Notes: generated by a model not told the origin, from the sequence alone. Positions 6,688 to 15,131 are shown, counted from the first letter of the stretch. The stretch is DNA of 31,403 nucleotides from JBKEDC01 sp047972995 (GCA_047972995.1 JBKEBD010000030.1:1-31403), one strand, 5' to 3'. Numbers and translations are program-made.

Positions 6688-6769
6688 AAATATTTCAATG
6701 TTTTTTTATTCATCGCTCTACTTTTCTTTCTATTTCATCTTATGGTAAAGAATTTATTTCAACTGAAAT

Positions 6770-7666
6770 CTACACCAATTTTTTAATCAAGGTTTCTTTA
6801 TCTCCGTAGATATAATTAATAATTGGCACTTCAATCATGGTGTAAGCTCCGGGTTGTTGCTTCATTGCTGCTCGTGCCGATGCCACCAAAACTTGCGCAG
6901 TAAGAGCTGGGTTGTTGATTTTCATGTTGAAATCAAGCAATTGATTTTGCGTAACTCCCGACACGCCTTTGCGAATCATGCTCACGCCATGGCCCATATC
7001 TTTCAAATCATCTACACAATCAACCTGCGTTACATGGGTTTCGTCATGCACAAAATAACCATCGGCTTTAATTGCGGCGGCAACTTCATCAAATTTAAAT
7101 CCGTCTTCTAATTCAATGTACACCATACGGCGATGTATGCTTGTACCCAAAGGAATGGTCATCGACAATGCTGCTTTCACACCTGCAATAGCTTTCACTG
7201 CCACGGTATGCCCCATACTCATGCCGAGACCAAAATTAGTGTATGTCAAGCCCTTTGGAGCCATAAATTCAAACATCGAGCGAATCATTGAATCTGTTCC
7301 GGGATCCCAACCTGCAGAAATAATAGAAACGGCTTGATGTTCTTTTGCTGCTCCATCTAAACTTTAACGCAAAGCCACAATGCCACCATGTATATCATAA
7401 CTATCAACCGTATTTACACCCAATGCCAAACACTCCTTCGCGTAGGATTCTACACTTCGTGTTGGGGTACACAATATAGCCACATCAAGATCAGCCAAAT
7501 CTTTCACCGCTGCCACTACTTGATATCCACTCAATTCAGCCGGATTGTTATTTGGATTTCGTCGCACAATTCCTGCTACTTCAAAATCTGGCGAGCTTTG
7601 CAAAGCATCCAACACATACTTCCCAATATTACCATAGCCCACAATGGCTGCTCTTATCTTTTTCAT
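6770..7666 (-). pseudogene. ddh: meso-Diaminopimelate dehydrogenase gene interrupted by an in-frame stop codon
   Basis: Ddh makes meso-2,6-diaminopimelate from tetrahydrodipicolinate in one NADPH-dependent step, feeding lysine and peptidoglycan synthesis. From ATG 7666 the frame reads MKKIRAAIVGYGNIGKYVLDAL (Rossmann dinucleotide site), VRRNP, AILCTPTRSVE and VDSYDIHGGIVALR, then TAA at 7366-7364. In the same frame the sequence continues SLDGAAKEHQ, ISAGWDPGTDSMIR, TNFGLGMSMGHTVAVKAI, RRMVYIELEDG, VHDETHVTQVDCVDDLKDMGHGV and KINNPALTAQ, all Ddh hallmarks, to 6770. The reading frame totals 298 codon positions, the family's normal length, with no other lesion. One substitution (for example AAA, GAA or CAA to TAA) explains it. 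Alternatives are a sequence error or stop-codon readthrough. Confidence 0.9.
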
Positions 7667-7762
7667 TCTTACATTTTTTAAGCAGAATATTTCTTTTTCA
7701 AGCGCAAGATACATTTTTTGTGCAAATACGAGCTTTTTTTGCTGCTGTTCACTTGTGCAAAT

Positions 7763-7830
7763 TAAATGCAATGCTTCTACTTCGTGGTCGCTGAGCGCTT
7801 CTACTTCACTCAGCGACCACCAAGTAGAAG
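7763..7830. repeat. Palindromic extragenic repeat, copy A
   Basis: The 22-nt segment 7774-7795 is the reverse complement of 7809-7830 with one mismatch, separated by 13 nt. Its first 36 bases (7763-7798) match 21398-21433 at 32 positions in the same orientation, so this is one copy of a dispersed element. Both copies lie shortly upstream of a minus-strand gene (ddh here, leuA there). Confidence 0.75.
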
Positions 7831-8013
7831 TACCCGGCGACCGATACACGAAGCTGCTAAGATTTATTATTTAAGCAAACCAAATACGAATAAGAGAACT
7901 GAGCGTTTGGGATTTCGGCTCAGGAAATATTTTGGGTCTGATCCCACATTTCCTTACCTAACCATAGTAAGCCTTAACAGATTATTCGGGAGGTGGTTGC
8001 GACCTACAGATTT

Positions 8014-8244
8014 TTATTTTCTTGAATGGGTGTGTTTTAATTTCAGTGTGGAGTATATCTTTTGGGCTTGTTTTGTTGGGCGACTATGCCGCCTCAACTC
8101 TACACCTTCTCCCAAAGCATGGAGTGTTTTAGAGGTGACTAACTTCTGCATTGACATACGTATCACAATTTCAGCCCAAGTCATCCTATTACCAAAAAAG
8201 ATAGCGGAGCAATTTTTAAGAAGAAAAAGTCTGATAAAGCACAA
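8014..8244 (-). pseudogene. Probable transposase C-terminal relic
   Basis: The minus frame encodes a basic C-terminal-looking segment containing MTWAEIVIRMSMQKLVTSK, GEGVELRRHSRPTKQAQ and KIYSTLKLKHTH before the stop. The pattern WAEIV...basic...RPTKQAQKIY..L.LKH resembles the end of IS4/IS1634-type transposases found in Bacteroidales, from memory of the family rather than a search. Upstream of about 8180 the frame has no transposase-like sequence and there is no DDE catalytic core, so at most a tail fragment is left. No inverted terminal repeats were found. It could also be a chance frame. Confidence 0.35.
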
Positions 8245-8424
8245 AGAAAGGAAAAAGAAAAGCTAAATGTAACACCCGCTACTTTCTACAACAAAAATAG
8301 ACTTCGTCACACCGCCTGAATACTTTTTTTTCAAACGTAAATTGAACGCATGGAATATCGGAACATTATTTTGAGCACCCTACCCCATGGGTCTTTACCC
8401 TCCCACTCCGGGGAAGTAGGGGAG

Positions 8425-8458
8425 AAAAAAAGGAGAAGCCTCATTCGAAGCTTCTCCT
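8425..8458 (-). terminator. Intrinsic terminator after fba
   Basis: Minus-strand AGGAGAAGC (8458-8450) and GCTTCTCCT (8439-8431) form a perfect 9-bp stem with a 10-nt loop, followed by a run of Ts (8430-8425). It lies 26 nt past the aldolase stop codon. Confidence 0.9.
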
Positions 8459-8484
8459 CTTATTAAGGTATCTACGATACTAGA

Positions 8485-9480
8485 TTAAGCTTTACCAGCA
8501 GAACCCAATACGTTTTCGTTTTTGTGCATATAAAGTTTTTTCAACTCTTCGCGAGCTGGTCCAAGATATTTACGTGGATCGAATTCACCCGGATTGTTGA
8601 TAAACGCTTTACGTACAGCTGCAGTCATTGCCAAACGACCGTCAGAGTCGATGTTGATTTTACATACTGCCGATTTTGCAGCTTGACGCAATTGATCTTC
8701 TGGAATACCGATTGCAGCTTCAATTTTACCACCGTTAGCATTGATTTCTTCCACATATTGCATAGGTACAGAAGAAGAGCCATGAAGTACGATTGGGAAA
8801 CCCGGAATACGTTTTTCAATTTCTGCCAAAATATCGAATGCCAATGGAGGAGGAACCAACACGCCTTCTGCATTCTTAGTACATTGCGATGGTTTGAATT
8901 TGTGCGCACCATGTGAAGTACCGATAGAGATTGCCAATGAATCTACACCTGTTCTGCTCACAAAGTCTTCCACTTCTTCTGGACGAGTGTATGTAGAGTG
9001 TTCAGCCACTACATCATCTTCCACACCAGCCAATACACCCAATTCGCCTTCCACAGTTACACCGTGAGCGTGAGCATATTCAACTACTTTTTTAGTCAAC
9101 GCCACGTTTTCTTCATATGAGTGGTGAGAACCATCAATCATTACTGAAGAGAAACCGTTGTCGATACAGTCTTTACACAATTCGAAAGTATCGCCATGGT
9201 CAAGGTGCAAAGTAATTGGAATTTCATAGCCCAATTCTTTAGCATATTCCACCGCACCACGAGCCATGTTGCGCAAGATATTAGCGTTAGCATATTTTCT
9301 AGCACCAGCGGAAACTTGCAAGATTACAGGAGATTTTGTTTCAACACAAGCTTGAATAATTGCTTGCATTTGCTCCATGTTGTTGAAGTTGTAGGCAGGG
9401 ATAGCATATCCACCAGCAACAGCACCTTTAAACATTTCGATTGTGTTGACTAGCCCTAGTTCTTTGTAATTTGTAGCCAT
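8485..9480 (-). CDS. fba: Class II fructose-bisphosphate aldolase
   Basis: This 331-residue enzyme cleaves fructose 1,6-bisphosphate into glyceraldehyde 3-phosphate and dihydroxyacetone phosphate in glycolysis and runs the reverse reaction in gluconeogenesis. The class II metal site is visible: His95 in HLDHGD, the GELG-V-AGVEDD region, His in ISIGTSHGAHKF (about 210) and His in IVLHGSSSVP (about 254). The phosphate-binding residues in GTSHG and the later NIDSDGRLA segment are also present. Length fits the cytosolic class IIA/Bacteroidales type. It is monocistronic by the look of its flanks: a terminator follows and no minus-strand gene lies close upstream. Confidence 0.97.
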   Translation of the reverse strand: MATNYKELGLVNTIEMFKGAVAGGYAIPAYNFNNMEQMQAIIQACVETKSPVILQVSAGARKYANANILRNMARGAVEYAKELGYEIPITLHLDHGDTFELCKDCIDNGFSSVMIDGSHHSYEENVALTKKVVEYAHAHGVTVEGELGVLAGVEDDVVAEHSTYTRPEEVEDFVSRTGVDSLAISIGTSHGAHKFKPSQCTKNAEGVLVPPPLAFDILAEIEKRIPGFPIVLHGSSSVPMQYVEEINANGGKIEAAIGIPEDQLRQAAKSAVCKINIDSDGRLAMTAAVRKAFINNPGEFDPRKYLGPAREELKKLYMHKNENVLGSAGKA

Positions 9481-9888
9481 TTTACTAAAATTTAAATTAT
9501 AATATAAACGTTTTTTCTATTCTTGAATTCCCACTCGCCTCTATCCAGGTTGAGTTACATATCTTCACAACCACAAAAACGAAGAGCCATGCAGGTTGGT
9601 TCAAAATTTCGACAACAATATTAGCCATTAATAACTTTTAACCCACCGTTAAGTTCAATCCCTTCAATACATCTTAAAGCAAGCTTAACATTCCAAAACC
9701 TAAGAGAAACAAAGACTTGAGTGTGCAATCGATAGCACAATTTCGAAACACAAAAGGGAGAAGCTTTCGTTTCTTTTCTCTCATATTGAGTAAGCACGTA
9801 AAGCTTTTTAAAGAGCTGAAATGTAGAAAATTTCTTAAATAAACATTCAAAATGCAAGAGTTTCCAACACTACTTGCTTATTTTGCAC

Positions 9889-9896
9889 TACATTTG
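9889..9896 (+). promoter_or_regulatory. -7 element, candidate promoter of the first transporter gene
   Basis: TACATTTG matches TAnnTTTG exactly; the -33 region has only a TTG (9874-9876) at short spacing, so this is a weak call. The start would fall near 9903, immediately before a palindrome. Confidence 0.4.
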
Positions 9897-9904
9897 CGTT
9901 TTAT

Positions 9905-9923
9905 TTGTATCAATTCGATACAA
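9905..9923. promoter_or_regulatory. 19-bp palindrome, candidate operator
   Basis: TTGTATC (9905-9911) and GATACAA (9917-9923) are perfect inverted arms around a 5-nt centre. It lies right after the candidate -7 box of the transporter gene, where a repressor would block initiation. The regulator is unknown. Confidence 0.4.
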
Positions 9924-10004
9924 TACCACTCCACATCTTTTATCCTAAATCAAAAATAAGACTCGATTTGAACTTCATTTTCAAACATCTTATTTCTGTA
10001 AAAC

Positions 10005-11372
10005 ATGCAAGATATGACAAAGAAAAAGCACAAAAGAGTACAGTTTACAAGTAAATTTGGTGTTATTGCTGCCGCCACAGGCTCAGCAGTGGGACTAGGC
10101 AACATTTGGAAATTCCCTTACATTACAGGGCAACACGGAGGAGCTGCATTTCTGGTGGTATATCTTTGCTTCATTGTGACCATTGGTTCGTCGGTCATGC
10201 TTGCCGAGTTTTTCATCGGACGAAAATCGCGAAAAAATGCCTTTGGTGCTTTCAAGAAACTAGCTCCCAAATCGGCTTGGAAATATAGCGGGATACTCGG
10301 AATTATTGCCTCCATGCTCATCATTTCTTTCTATACAGTAGTGTCTGGGTGGGCCATTGAATATACCTTTCTCGCTCTAAAAAACAGTTTTGTTGATCAA
10401 AATACAGAACAACTGGCGAGCCTATTCACCAATTTCACCCAATCGCCCTTCACCCCCTTGCTCTATCAATTCATTTTCCTATGTGCTACCGCTGGCATTC
10501 TGTTTGCTGGGGTGAAAAACGGTATTGAAAAAGGCTCTAAATTCATGATGCCACTCTTGGTACTCATCATTATTATACTCGACATCAAGTCGCTTTCACT
10601 ACCCGGAGCATCGAGAGGCTTGGAGTTTTTGTTTAAGCCCGACTTCTCAAAACTCACCTCCGAAGCCATACTTGCAGCCCTTGGTCACGCCTTCTTTTCA
10701 CTCAGTTTAGGTGCAGGGTCGCTCATTACCTATGGTTCATACATAAACAATGAAAACAATTTAGTGCGCACAACTTGCCAAATTACATTGGCCGACACGC
10801 TCATTGCAATACTTGCTGGTGTGGCTATTCTTCCTGCAGTATTTGCCTTTGGTATCAATCCTTGCGAAGGTCCTGGTTTAGTGTTCATTACCCTACCCAA
10901 CATCTTCACCCAAATGAGCGGAGGCTATTTCTTTGCTATTTTGTTTTTCCTTCTGCTCACACTTGCAGCACTCACCTCTTCTATCTCTATTTTAGAGGTT
11001 ATTGTAGTGTATTTTTCCGAAGAATTAAAAATGAAGCGTCGGGCTGCTATCATTGTTGCCACGTGCATGATTATGCTTGCCGGCACAATCTGCTCGTTAT
11101 CATTGGGTGCTTACCACGAATTAAACATTGGCGGCATGAACATCTTCGATGGTGCAGATTGGCTAGCTAGCAACATTTTATTGCCATTAAGCGGATTGCT
11201 TATTTCACTTTTCATTGGTTGGAAACTCCCCAAACAAAGCATTTACGATGAACTTCGCAAAGGCAGTCGAGTTACCATGAATTTCGTTAACGTATTCGTG
11301 TTCATCGTTCGTTATATTGCCCCTATTGGCATTATTCTTGTTTTTCTGAACGGATTGGGTATATTCTCTTAA
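10005..11372 (+). CDS. Sodium:neurotransmitter symporter (NSS/SNF) family transporter
   Basis: This 455-residue inner-membrane protein belongs to the family of LeuT, which imports amino acids or related amines with sodium. The family signature is at the N terminus: KFGVIAAATGSAVGLGNIWKF with the unwound first helix GNIWKFPY, followed by the NGGAAF-like QHGGAAFLVVYL. Later landmarks are LGHAFFSLSLGAGSLITYGSY (the helix 6-7 sodium/substrate region) and LTLAALTSSISILEV (helix 8, sodium site). About 11-12 hydrophobic helices are visible, consistent with short bacterial members. The start could instead be the ATG three codons downstream (MTKKKHKR), which aligns with the next gene. The adjacent gene is a close paralogue. 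The substrate cannot be inferred. Confidence 0.92.
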   Translation: MQDMTKKKHKRVQFTSKFGVIAAATGSAVGLGNIWKFPYITGQHGGAAFLVVYLCFIVTIGSSVMLAEFFIGRKSRKNAFGAFKKLAPKSAWKYSGILGIIASMLIISFYTVVSGWAIEYTFLALKNSFVDQNTEQLASLFTNFTQSPFTPLLYQFIFLCATAGILFAGVKNGIEKGSKFMMPLLVLIIIILDIKSLSLPGASRGLEFLFKPDFSKLTSEAILAALGHAFFSLSLGAGSLITYGSYINNENNLVRTTCQITLADTLIAILAGVAILPAVFAFGINPCEGPGLVFITLPNIFTQMSGGYFFAILFFLLLTLAALTSSISILEVIVVYFSEELKMKRRAAIIVATCMIMLAGTICSLSLGAYHELNIGGMNIFDGADWLASNILLPLSGLLISLFIGWKLPKQSIYDELRKGSRVTMNFVNVFVFIVRYIAPIGIILVFLNGLGIFS

Positions 11373-11451
11373 AACAAATTCGAGGTCTAAAAGTGGGTTA
11401 AAGCAAACTCGTTGGCGGAATCAAAAATCAAAATTACAATTTCAATACAAA

Positions 11452-11497
11452 ACATGAAATTCTTGTCAAATTACACCAACATTACAATATTTCATGT
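11452..11497. repeat. Inverted repeat upstream of the second transporter
   Basis: ACATGAAAT (11452-11460) and ATTTCATGT (11489-11497) are perfect 9-nt arms with a 28-nt spacer, ending 57 nt before the ATG at 11554. It may be a regulatory site; there is no T run, so it is not a terminator. Confidence 0.35.
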
Positions 11498-11553
11498 GAA
11501 AAATGACAGCAAGTGCAATTAAATTGATTACATTTGCTAGAAATAAAAGCTTT

Positions 11554-12915
11554 ATGACACACAAAAGACACAGAAGAGCTCAGTTCTCGAGTAAATTTGG
11601 CGTAATTGCAGCTGCAGCGGGTTCTGCGGTAGGACTAGGAAACATTTGGAAATTCCCTTATATCACCGGACAATATGGAGGAGGAGCATTCTTAGTAGTC
11701 TATTTAATCTTCATCCTACTAATAGGGATGCCCATCATGCTATCGGAATTGCTCATCGGGCGAAGAGCTCGTAAAAACCCTTTTGGTGCATTTAAAAAGC
11801 TAGCCCCAAGCAGTGGATGGAAATACGTAGGTTTGCTCGGTATTATGGCAGCCTTGCTCACGCTCTCTTTTTATGCTGTCATTGCTGGATGGAGTATGGA
11901 GTATATCGTCTTATCTGTATCTAATGCCTTTAGCGGACAGAGCCCCGAGCAACTTCAAAATATGTTTTCTAACTTTATTGGCTCGCCCCTCGAACCTTTG
12001 GCCTACCAAGTGCCATTCATGATATTCTCTGGATTTATTTTGCTATCGGGTATTAAGAATGGTATTGAAAAGAGCGCAAAAATCATGATGCCACTTTTGG
12101 CTATTATCATCATTTTGCTCGACATTCGCGCACTCACCCTACCCGGTGCTAGTGCTGGCTTAGATTTCTTGTTTAAACCCGACTTTTCAAAACTTACTGG
12201 CGATGGCATACTTGCAGCTTTGGGTCATGCTTTCTTTTCACTAAGTCTCGGATTTGGTATCCTTATTACCTATGGTTCATACATTGACAATCACAACAAC
12301 CTTGCAGATACCACTGTGGAAGTGAGTATAGCCGACACTGTTATTGCCTTACTTGCTGGAGTTGCTATTCTACCCGCAGTTTTTGCCTTTGGCATCGACC
12401 CTTCTCAAGGGCCCGGACTCGTGTTTATTACGCTTCCTAATGTGTTTGCTCAAATGCCCGGAGGTATGTTCTTTGCCATCTTGTTTTTCTTACTCCTAAC
12501 ACTTGCGGCACTCACCTCTTCGGTATCGCTACTTGAAGTGGTGGTAGCTTATTTCACCGAAGAGCTCAAGATACAACGCAAAACAGCCATCATACTAGCC
12601 ACTACTATCATCTCTTTATTAGGTATGCTTTGCTCGCTATCGATGGGCGTGTTAAAAGAGTACACCGTTGGAGGACTTAACTTTTTCGATGCACTCGATT
12701 GGCTAGCATCAAACACGCTATTGCCTATTGGCGGAATGTTCATATCGCTTTTTGTAGGGTGGAAACTTGGACAAGACACTGTACGCGACGAGCTAAACAA
12801 AGGTGGAAAATTTCCACATTGGCTTTTGAAAATATTCATATTCTTATGCCGATATATCGCTCCTGTTGCTATCCTCTTTGTTTTCCTCAACGGCATTGGC
12901 ATTCTTAATTTCTAA
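11554..12915 (+). CDS. Sodium:neurotransmitter symporter (NSS/SNF) family transporter, paralogue
   Basis: The product is a second LeuT-family symporter, closely similar along its entire length to the gene 180 nt upstream. It carries the same signatures: GSAVGLGNIWKFPYITGQYG, LGHAFFSLSLGFGILITYGSY, AFGIDPSQGPGLVFITLP and LTLAALTSSVSLLEV. The ATG at 11554 (MTHKRHRRAQF, 453 residues) is chosen because it aligns with MTKKKHKRVQF of the neighbour; a longer form from 11503 would add 17 residues without support. The pair looks like a tandem duplication that has diverged, most in the loop after helix 4 and at the C terminus, so they may differ in substrate or affinity. Confidence 0.92.
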   Translation: MTHKRHRRAQFSSKFGVIAAAAGSAVGLGNIWKFPYITGQYGGGAFLVVYLIFILLIGMPIMLSELLIGRRARKNPFGAFKKLAPSSGWKYVGLLGIMAALLTLSFYAVIAGWSMEYIVLSVSNAFSGQSPEQLQNMFSNFIGSPLEPLAYQVPFMIFSGFILLSGIKNGIEKSAKIMMPLLAIIIILLDIRALTLPGASAGLDFLFKPDFSKLTGDGILAALGHAFFSLSLGFGILITYGSYIDNHNNLADTTVEVSIADTVIALLAGVAILPAVFAFGIDPSQGPGLVFITLPNVFAQMPGGMFFAILFFLLLTLAALTSSVSLLEVVVAYFTEELKIQRKTAIILATTIISLLGMLCSLSMGVLKEYTVGGLNFFDALDWLASNTLLPIGGMFISLFVGWKLGQDTVRDELNKGGKFPHWLLKIFIFLCRYIAPVAILFVFLNGIGILNF

Positions 12916-12953
12916 ATTGCCATCAACTAGTGGAAGATTTCTAAGTTTAAATT

Positions 12954-12989
12954 AAGATACTGAAGTTACTCCATAATATATAGTATCTT
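12954..12989. repeat. Inverted repeat just before the helix-hairpin-helix gene
   Basis: AAGATACT (12954-12961) and AGTATCTT (12982-12989) are perfect 8-nt arms with a 20-nt spacer, ending 6 nt before the ATG at 12995. An mRNA hairpin here could affect translation initiation. Confidence 0.3.
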
Positions 12990-12994
12990 GCGGA

Positions 12995-14092
12995 ATGAAA
13001 TTTTTTCACCGCATATTCCGCTCATTTTCGCTTTCCGCGAACGAACAAGCTAGCAGCCTTTTACTGCTAGCTTGTTTTGCTGTGGTCATTATCGTGAACC
13101 TGCATTGGCAGCATCATGCGAAAAACATCCCATCGATAGAAGCTTCCGAAAAATTCTTGCGCTTAGTGTACGAGCGTGACTCCATAGCGCAAGCCCAAAA
13201 GAAAAGCCTCTACCTGTTCGACCCAAACACCGCTGACTCTACCATATTAGCCAAACTTGATTTGCCCTACTACATTAAACGCAACATTATTAACTATCGA
13301 GCAAAAGGTGGAGTCTATCGTTCAAAAAACGATGTACGCAAGATATATGGCATGACCGACTCTATATTTGAATGTCTTTCTCCTTACCTTTCAGTAGCGC
13401 AAACTGAAACGAGCGCCCCAAAGTCGAACAAGCCAAAGCCAAATCCAAAGGCTACTACATTATTTAATTTCAATCCGAACACCATCGCTGCCCAACACCT
13501 CGATAGTTTAGCACTCCCCGCATTCATCAAGCAAAATCTGCTAAAATACAGAGAGCACGGCGGTTCATTTATGGTGAAAAGCGATTTCAAAAAGCTTTAT
13601 GGTATAACACCTGAAATCTATCAGAGCATCGAAGCTTACCTTACACTCCCTTCAACTCTTGCGTATGACACACCACAAGCAAGCGACAGCATTCCCCTCG
13701 CATTTATTGAATTGAACAGTACTACTGCCGAAGAGTTGCAAAAGCTTCACGGCATTGGCCCCAAACTAGCAGAACGAATTTTAAAGTATCGCGACTTGCT
13801 CGGTGGATACGCTCAAACCGAGCAACTCTATTTCGTGTATGGTATGCCCCAAGAAACCGTTCTTCAGAATTTAGCCTACGTTTCTTGCGATAAAACAAAG
13901 ATTTCAAAAATTAAACTCAACTTTGTGTCCTATTCTGAGTTAGCCAGGCATCCGCTCATTTCTTCTGAGCAAGCGAAGAAAATCATCAAGCTGCGTGCTA
14001 AAAAAGGAAGTTTCACGAACGAAAAAAATCTAAATGAAAGTATTTTTAGCAATAACGAGTACAAATTAATACAATATTACCTCAAATATTAA
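12995..14092 (+). CDS. Membrane-anchored protein with four helix-hairpin-helix (ComEA-like) repeats
   Basis: The 365-residue protein has a short cytoplasmic N terminus, one hydrophobic segment (about 22-38, SLLLLACFAVVIIVNL) and then four repeats of about 60-75 residues. Each has the pattern F-x-x-N-P/S-N-T...L...I...I..YR..G.....DL..IYG: from about 66 (LFDPNTADSTILAKLDLP), 153 (FNFNPNTIAAQHLDSLALP), 242 (ELNSTTAEELQKLHGIGPKLAERI) and 305 (KLNFVSYSELARH). The third repeat best keeps the DNA-binding hairpin GIGPKLA; the fourth is degraded. Single HhH domains of ComEA bind DNA during uptake in transformation. Multi-repeat anchored forms are common in Bacteroidota but their role is not established. 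No competence genes are adjacent. Confidence 0.85.
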   Translation: MKFFHRIFRSFSLSANEQASSLLLLACFAVVIIVNLHWQHHAKNIPSIEASEKFLRLVYERDSIAQAQKKSLYLFDPNTADSTILAKLDLPYYIKRNIINYRAKGGVYRSKNDVRKIYGMTDSIFECLSPYLSVAQTETSAPKSNKPKPNPKATTLFNFNPNTIAAQHLDSLALPAFIKQNLLKYREHGGSFMVKSDFKKLYGITPEIYQSIEAYLTLPSTLAYDTPQASDSIPLAFIELNSTTAEELQKLHGIGPKLAERILKYRDLLGGYAQTEQLYFVYGMPQETVLQNLAYVSCDKTKISKIKLNFVSYSELARHPLISSEQAKKIIKLRAKKGSFTNEKNLNESIFSNNEYKLIQYYLKY

Positions 14093-14390
14093 CCCTTTTA
14101 TTTATTTAGTATCTCAAAAAGCTTAACCAAATCTTCCCTAAACTTAATTCAACGTAAAATCGCCCATTTTTCGCCATATTTCAGATCTTTCGCTACATTC
14201 TCCGAATATTTTCAGAAAAATACGCACTTCCACTTTCAGCCTTACAGTCAACTACTTAACCAAGTTTCTTTAACATTAAGCTTAGGTTCAGGCACTAGAG
14301 CAGAAAGGTAACAAAGCTTTAAAGTATGCTACACAGCATAGTTTTAAAAAGGCCGTATGTTTGCAATGTGATTAACAATCAAAAAAAGAA
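14093..14390 (+). promoter_or_regulatory. Intergenic region with a candidate -7 element (14356-14363)
   Basis: The only recognisable element in this 298-base gap is TATGTTTG at 14356-14363, which matches TAnnTTTG and would start transcription about 20-30 nt before the next gene. No TTTG is found at the usual distance upstream, so the promoter call is weak. Confidence 0.35.
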
Positions 14391-14990
14391 ATGATTATGA
14401 AAACAATGAAAACAATTTTAGCAGTAGTTGCCTTTGTAGCATCGGCACACATTGCATTCGCTGGAAACGGAGGTCAATCTTTCGTAAGCATGGTTCCTAT
14501 ATCAGGAAAAAAAGTTGCAGTATCAGTACAAACTAAGGGACACGACGTTTATCGTTTGAAATTGAGAAGTGAGTCGGGACAAATCCTTCACGAGTCGAAA
14601 ACCGACAAATCAGGAAACTACCAAAAGATTTTCGATTTGGCTAAATTGGAAGATGGTAACTATTCTATCTCAATCAACAATACTAGTTCAAAAGCAGAAC
14701 GTCAATTCGCAATTAAAGATGGTAGTGTTATTGTAGGCAAACACTCGTATGAGTCTGCTCCTGTGTTCTCTTACCGCGACAATGTACTTCGTGTGGCTTA
14801 CTTGAACTACGAAGATCACCCCGTATCTATCACCGTTTACAACGAAGATAACGCCGTGGTTTATTCAAAAGAAATCAACAAAGATTTTGCTGTAAATGAA
14901 GGCATCAATTTTGCAAAAGTACAAAGAGGCGACTATCAAGTAGTGCTTGGAAGTGCTAACGAAAACTATAGCTATCGTGTTAAAAAATAA
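14391..14990 (+). CDS. Small secreted protein of unknown function
   Basis: The 199-residue product begins with a clear signal peptide: Lys-containing start, hydrophobic TILAVVAFVASAHIAFA, and cleavage probably after AFA before GNGG. The mature part (about 175 residues) is rich in beta strands and appears to hold two related halves, each ending in a G-D/N-Y-x-V/I strand (LEDGNYSISI, QRGDYQVVLG), the style of small Ig-like or DUF3244-like Bacteroidota surface proteins; this resemblance is an inference. There are no cysteines to suggest a lipoprotein. The start may instead be the third codon (ATG 14397). A perfect intrinsic terminator follows about 90 nt later, so it is probably monocistronic. 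Confidence 0.75.
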   Translation: MIMKTMKTILAVVAFVASAHIAFAGNGGQSFVSMVPISGKKVAVSVQTKGHDVYRLKLRSESGQILHESKTDKSGNYQKIFDLAKLEDGNYSISINNTSSKAERQFAIKDGSVIVGKHSYESAPVFSYRDNVLRVAYLNYEDHPVSITVYNEDNAVVYSKEINKDFAVNEGINFAKVQRGDYQVVLGSANENYSYRVKK

Positions 14991-15081
14991 CACACGTAGC
15001 TGTACGTTTTCAAAGAATCTAAAGTTGAACACTTCATTATTGCACAGACATGAATAAGAATAAGCAAAGTTTTCCCAAAGC

Positions 15082-15115
15082 AGGCTGTCCTGAATTTCAG
15101 GACAGCCTTTTTTTT
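15082..15115 (+). terminator. Intrinsic terminator after the secreted protein gene
   Basis: AGGCTGTCCTGAA (15082-15094) and TTCAGGACAGCCT (15096-15108) are perfect 13-nt arms followed by eight Ts. It is one of the strongest terminators in the window. Confidence 0.93.
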
Positions 15116-15131
15116 GCTCCTTTTTCGGCAC

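Larger units (their letters stand above)
7667..8424. other. Gene-poor stretch upstream of ddh
   Basis: About 760 bases lie between the ddh start and the fba terminator. They hold a palindromic repeat (7763-7830) and a probable transposase relic (8014-8244). Plus-strand frames across 7640-8266 are open but show no recognisable protein, and one of them mostly mirrors the relic. From 8270 to 8424 I see nothing identifiable. Confidence 0.6.
9481..10004. other. Divergent intergenic region fba / transporter
   Basis: This 524-base region separates two divergently transcribed genes. A frame of 78 codons on the minus strand (9621-9857) shows no family features and is not called. The plus-strand end holds a -7-like element and a 19-bp palindrome (separate entries). 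No clear promoter for fba was found by eye. Confidence 0.6.

Noticed and set aside
7766..8266. 166-codon plus-strand frame
   Set aside because: It crosses the palindromic repeat and runs opposite the probable transposase relic; composition is rich in Phe, Arg and Trp and it matches nothing I know.
9621..9857. 78-codon minus-strand frame upstream of fba
   Set aside because: No domain, signal or conserved context; a chance frame in an intergenic region.
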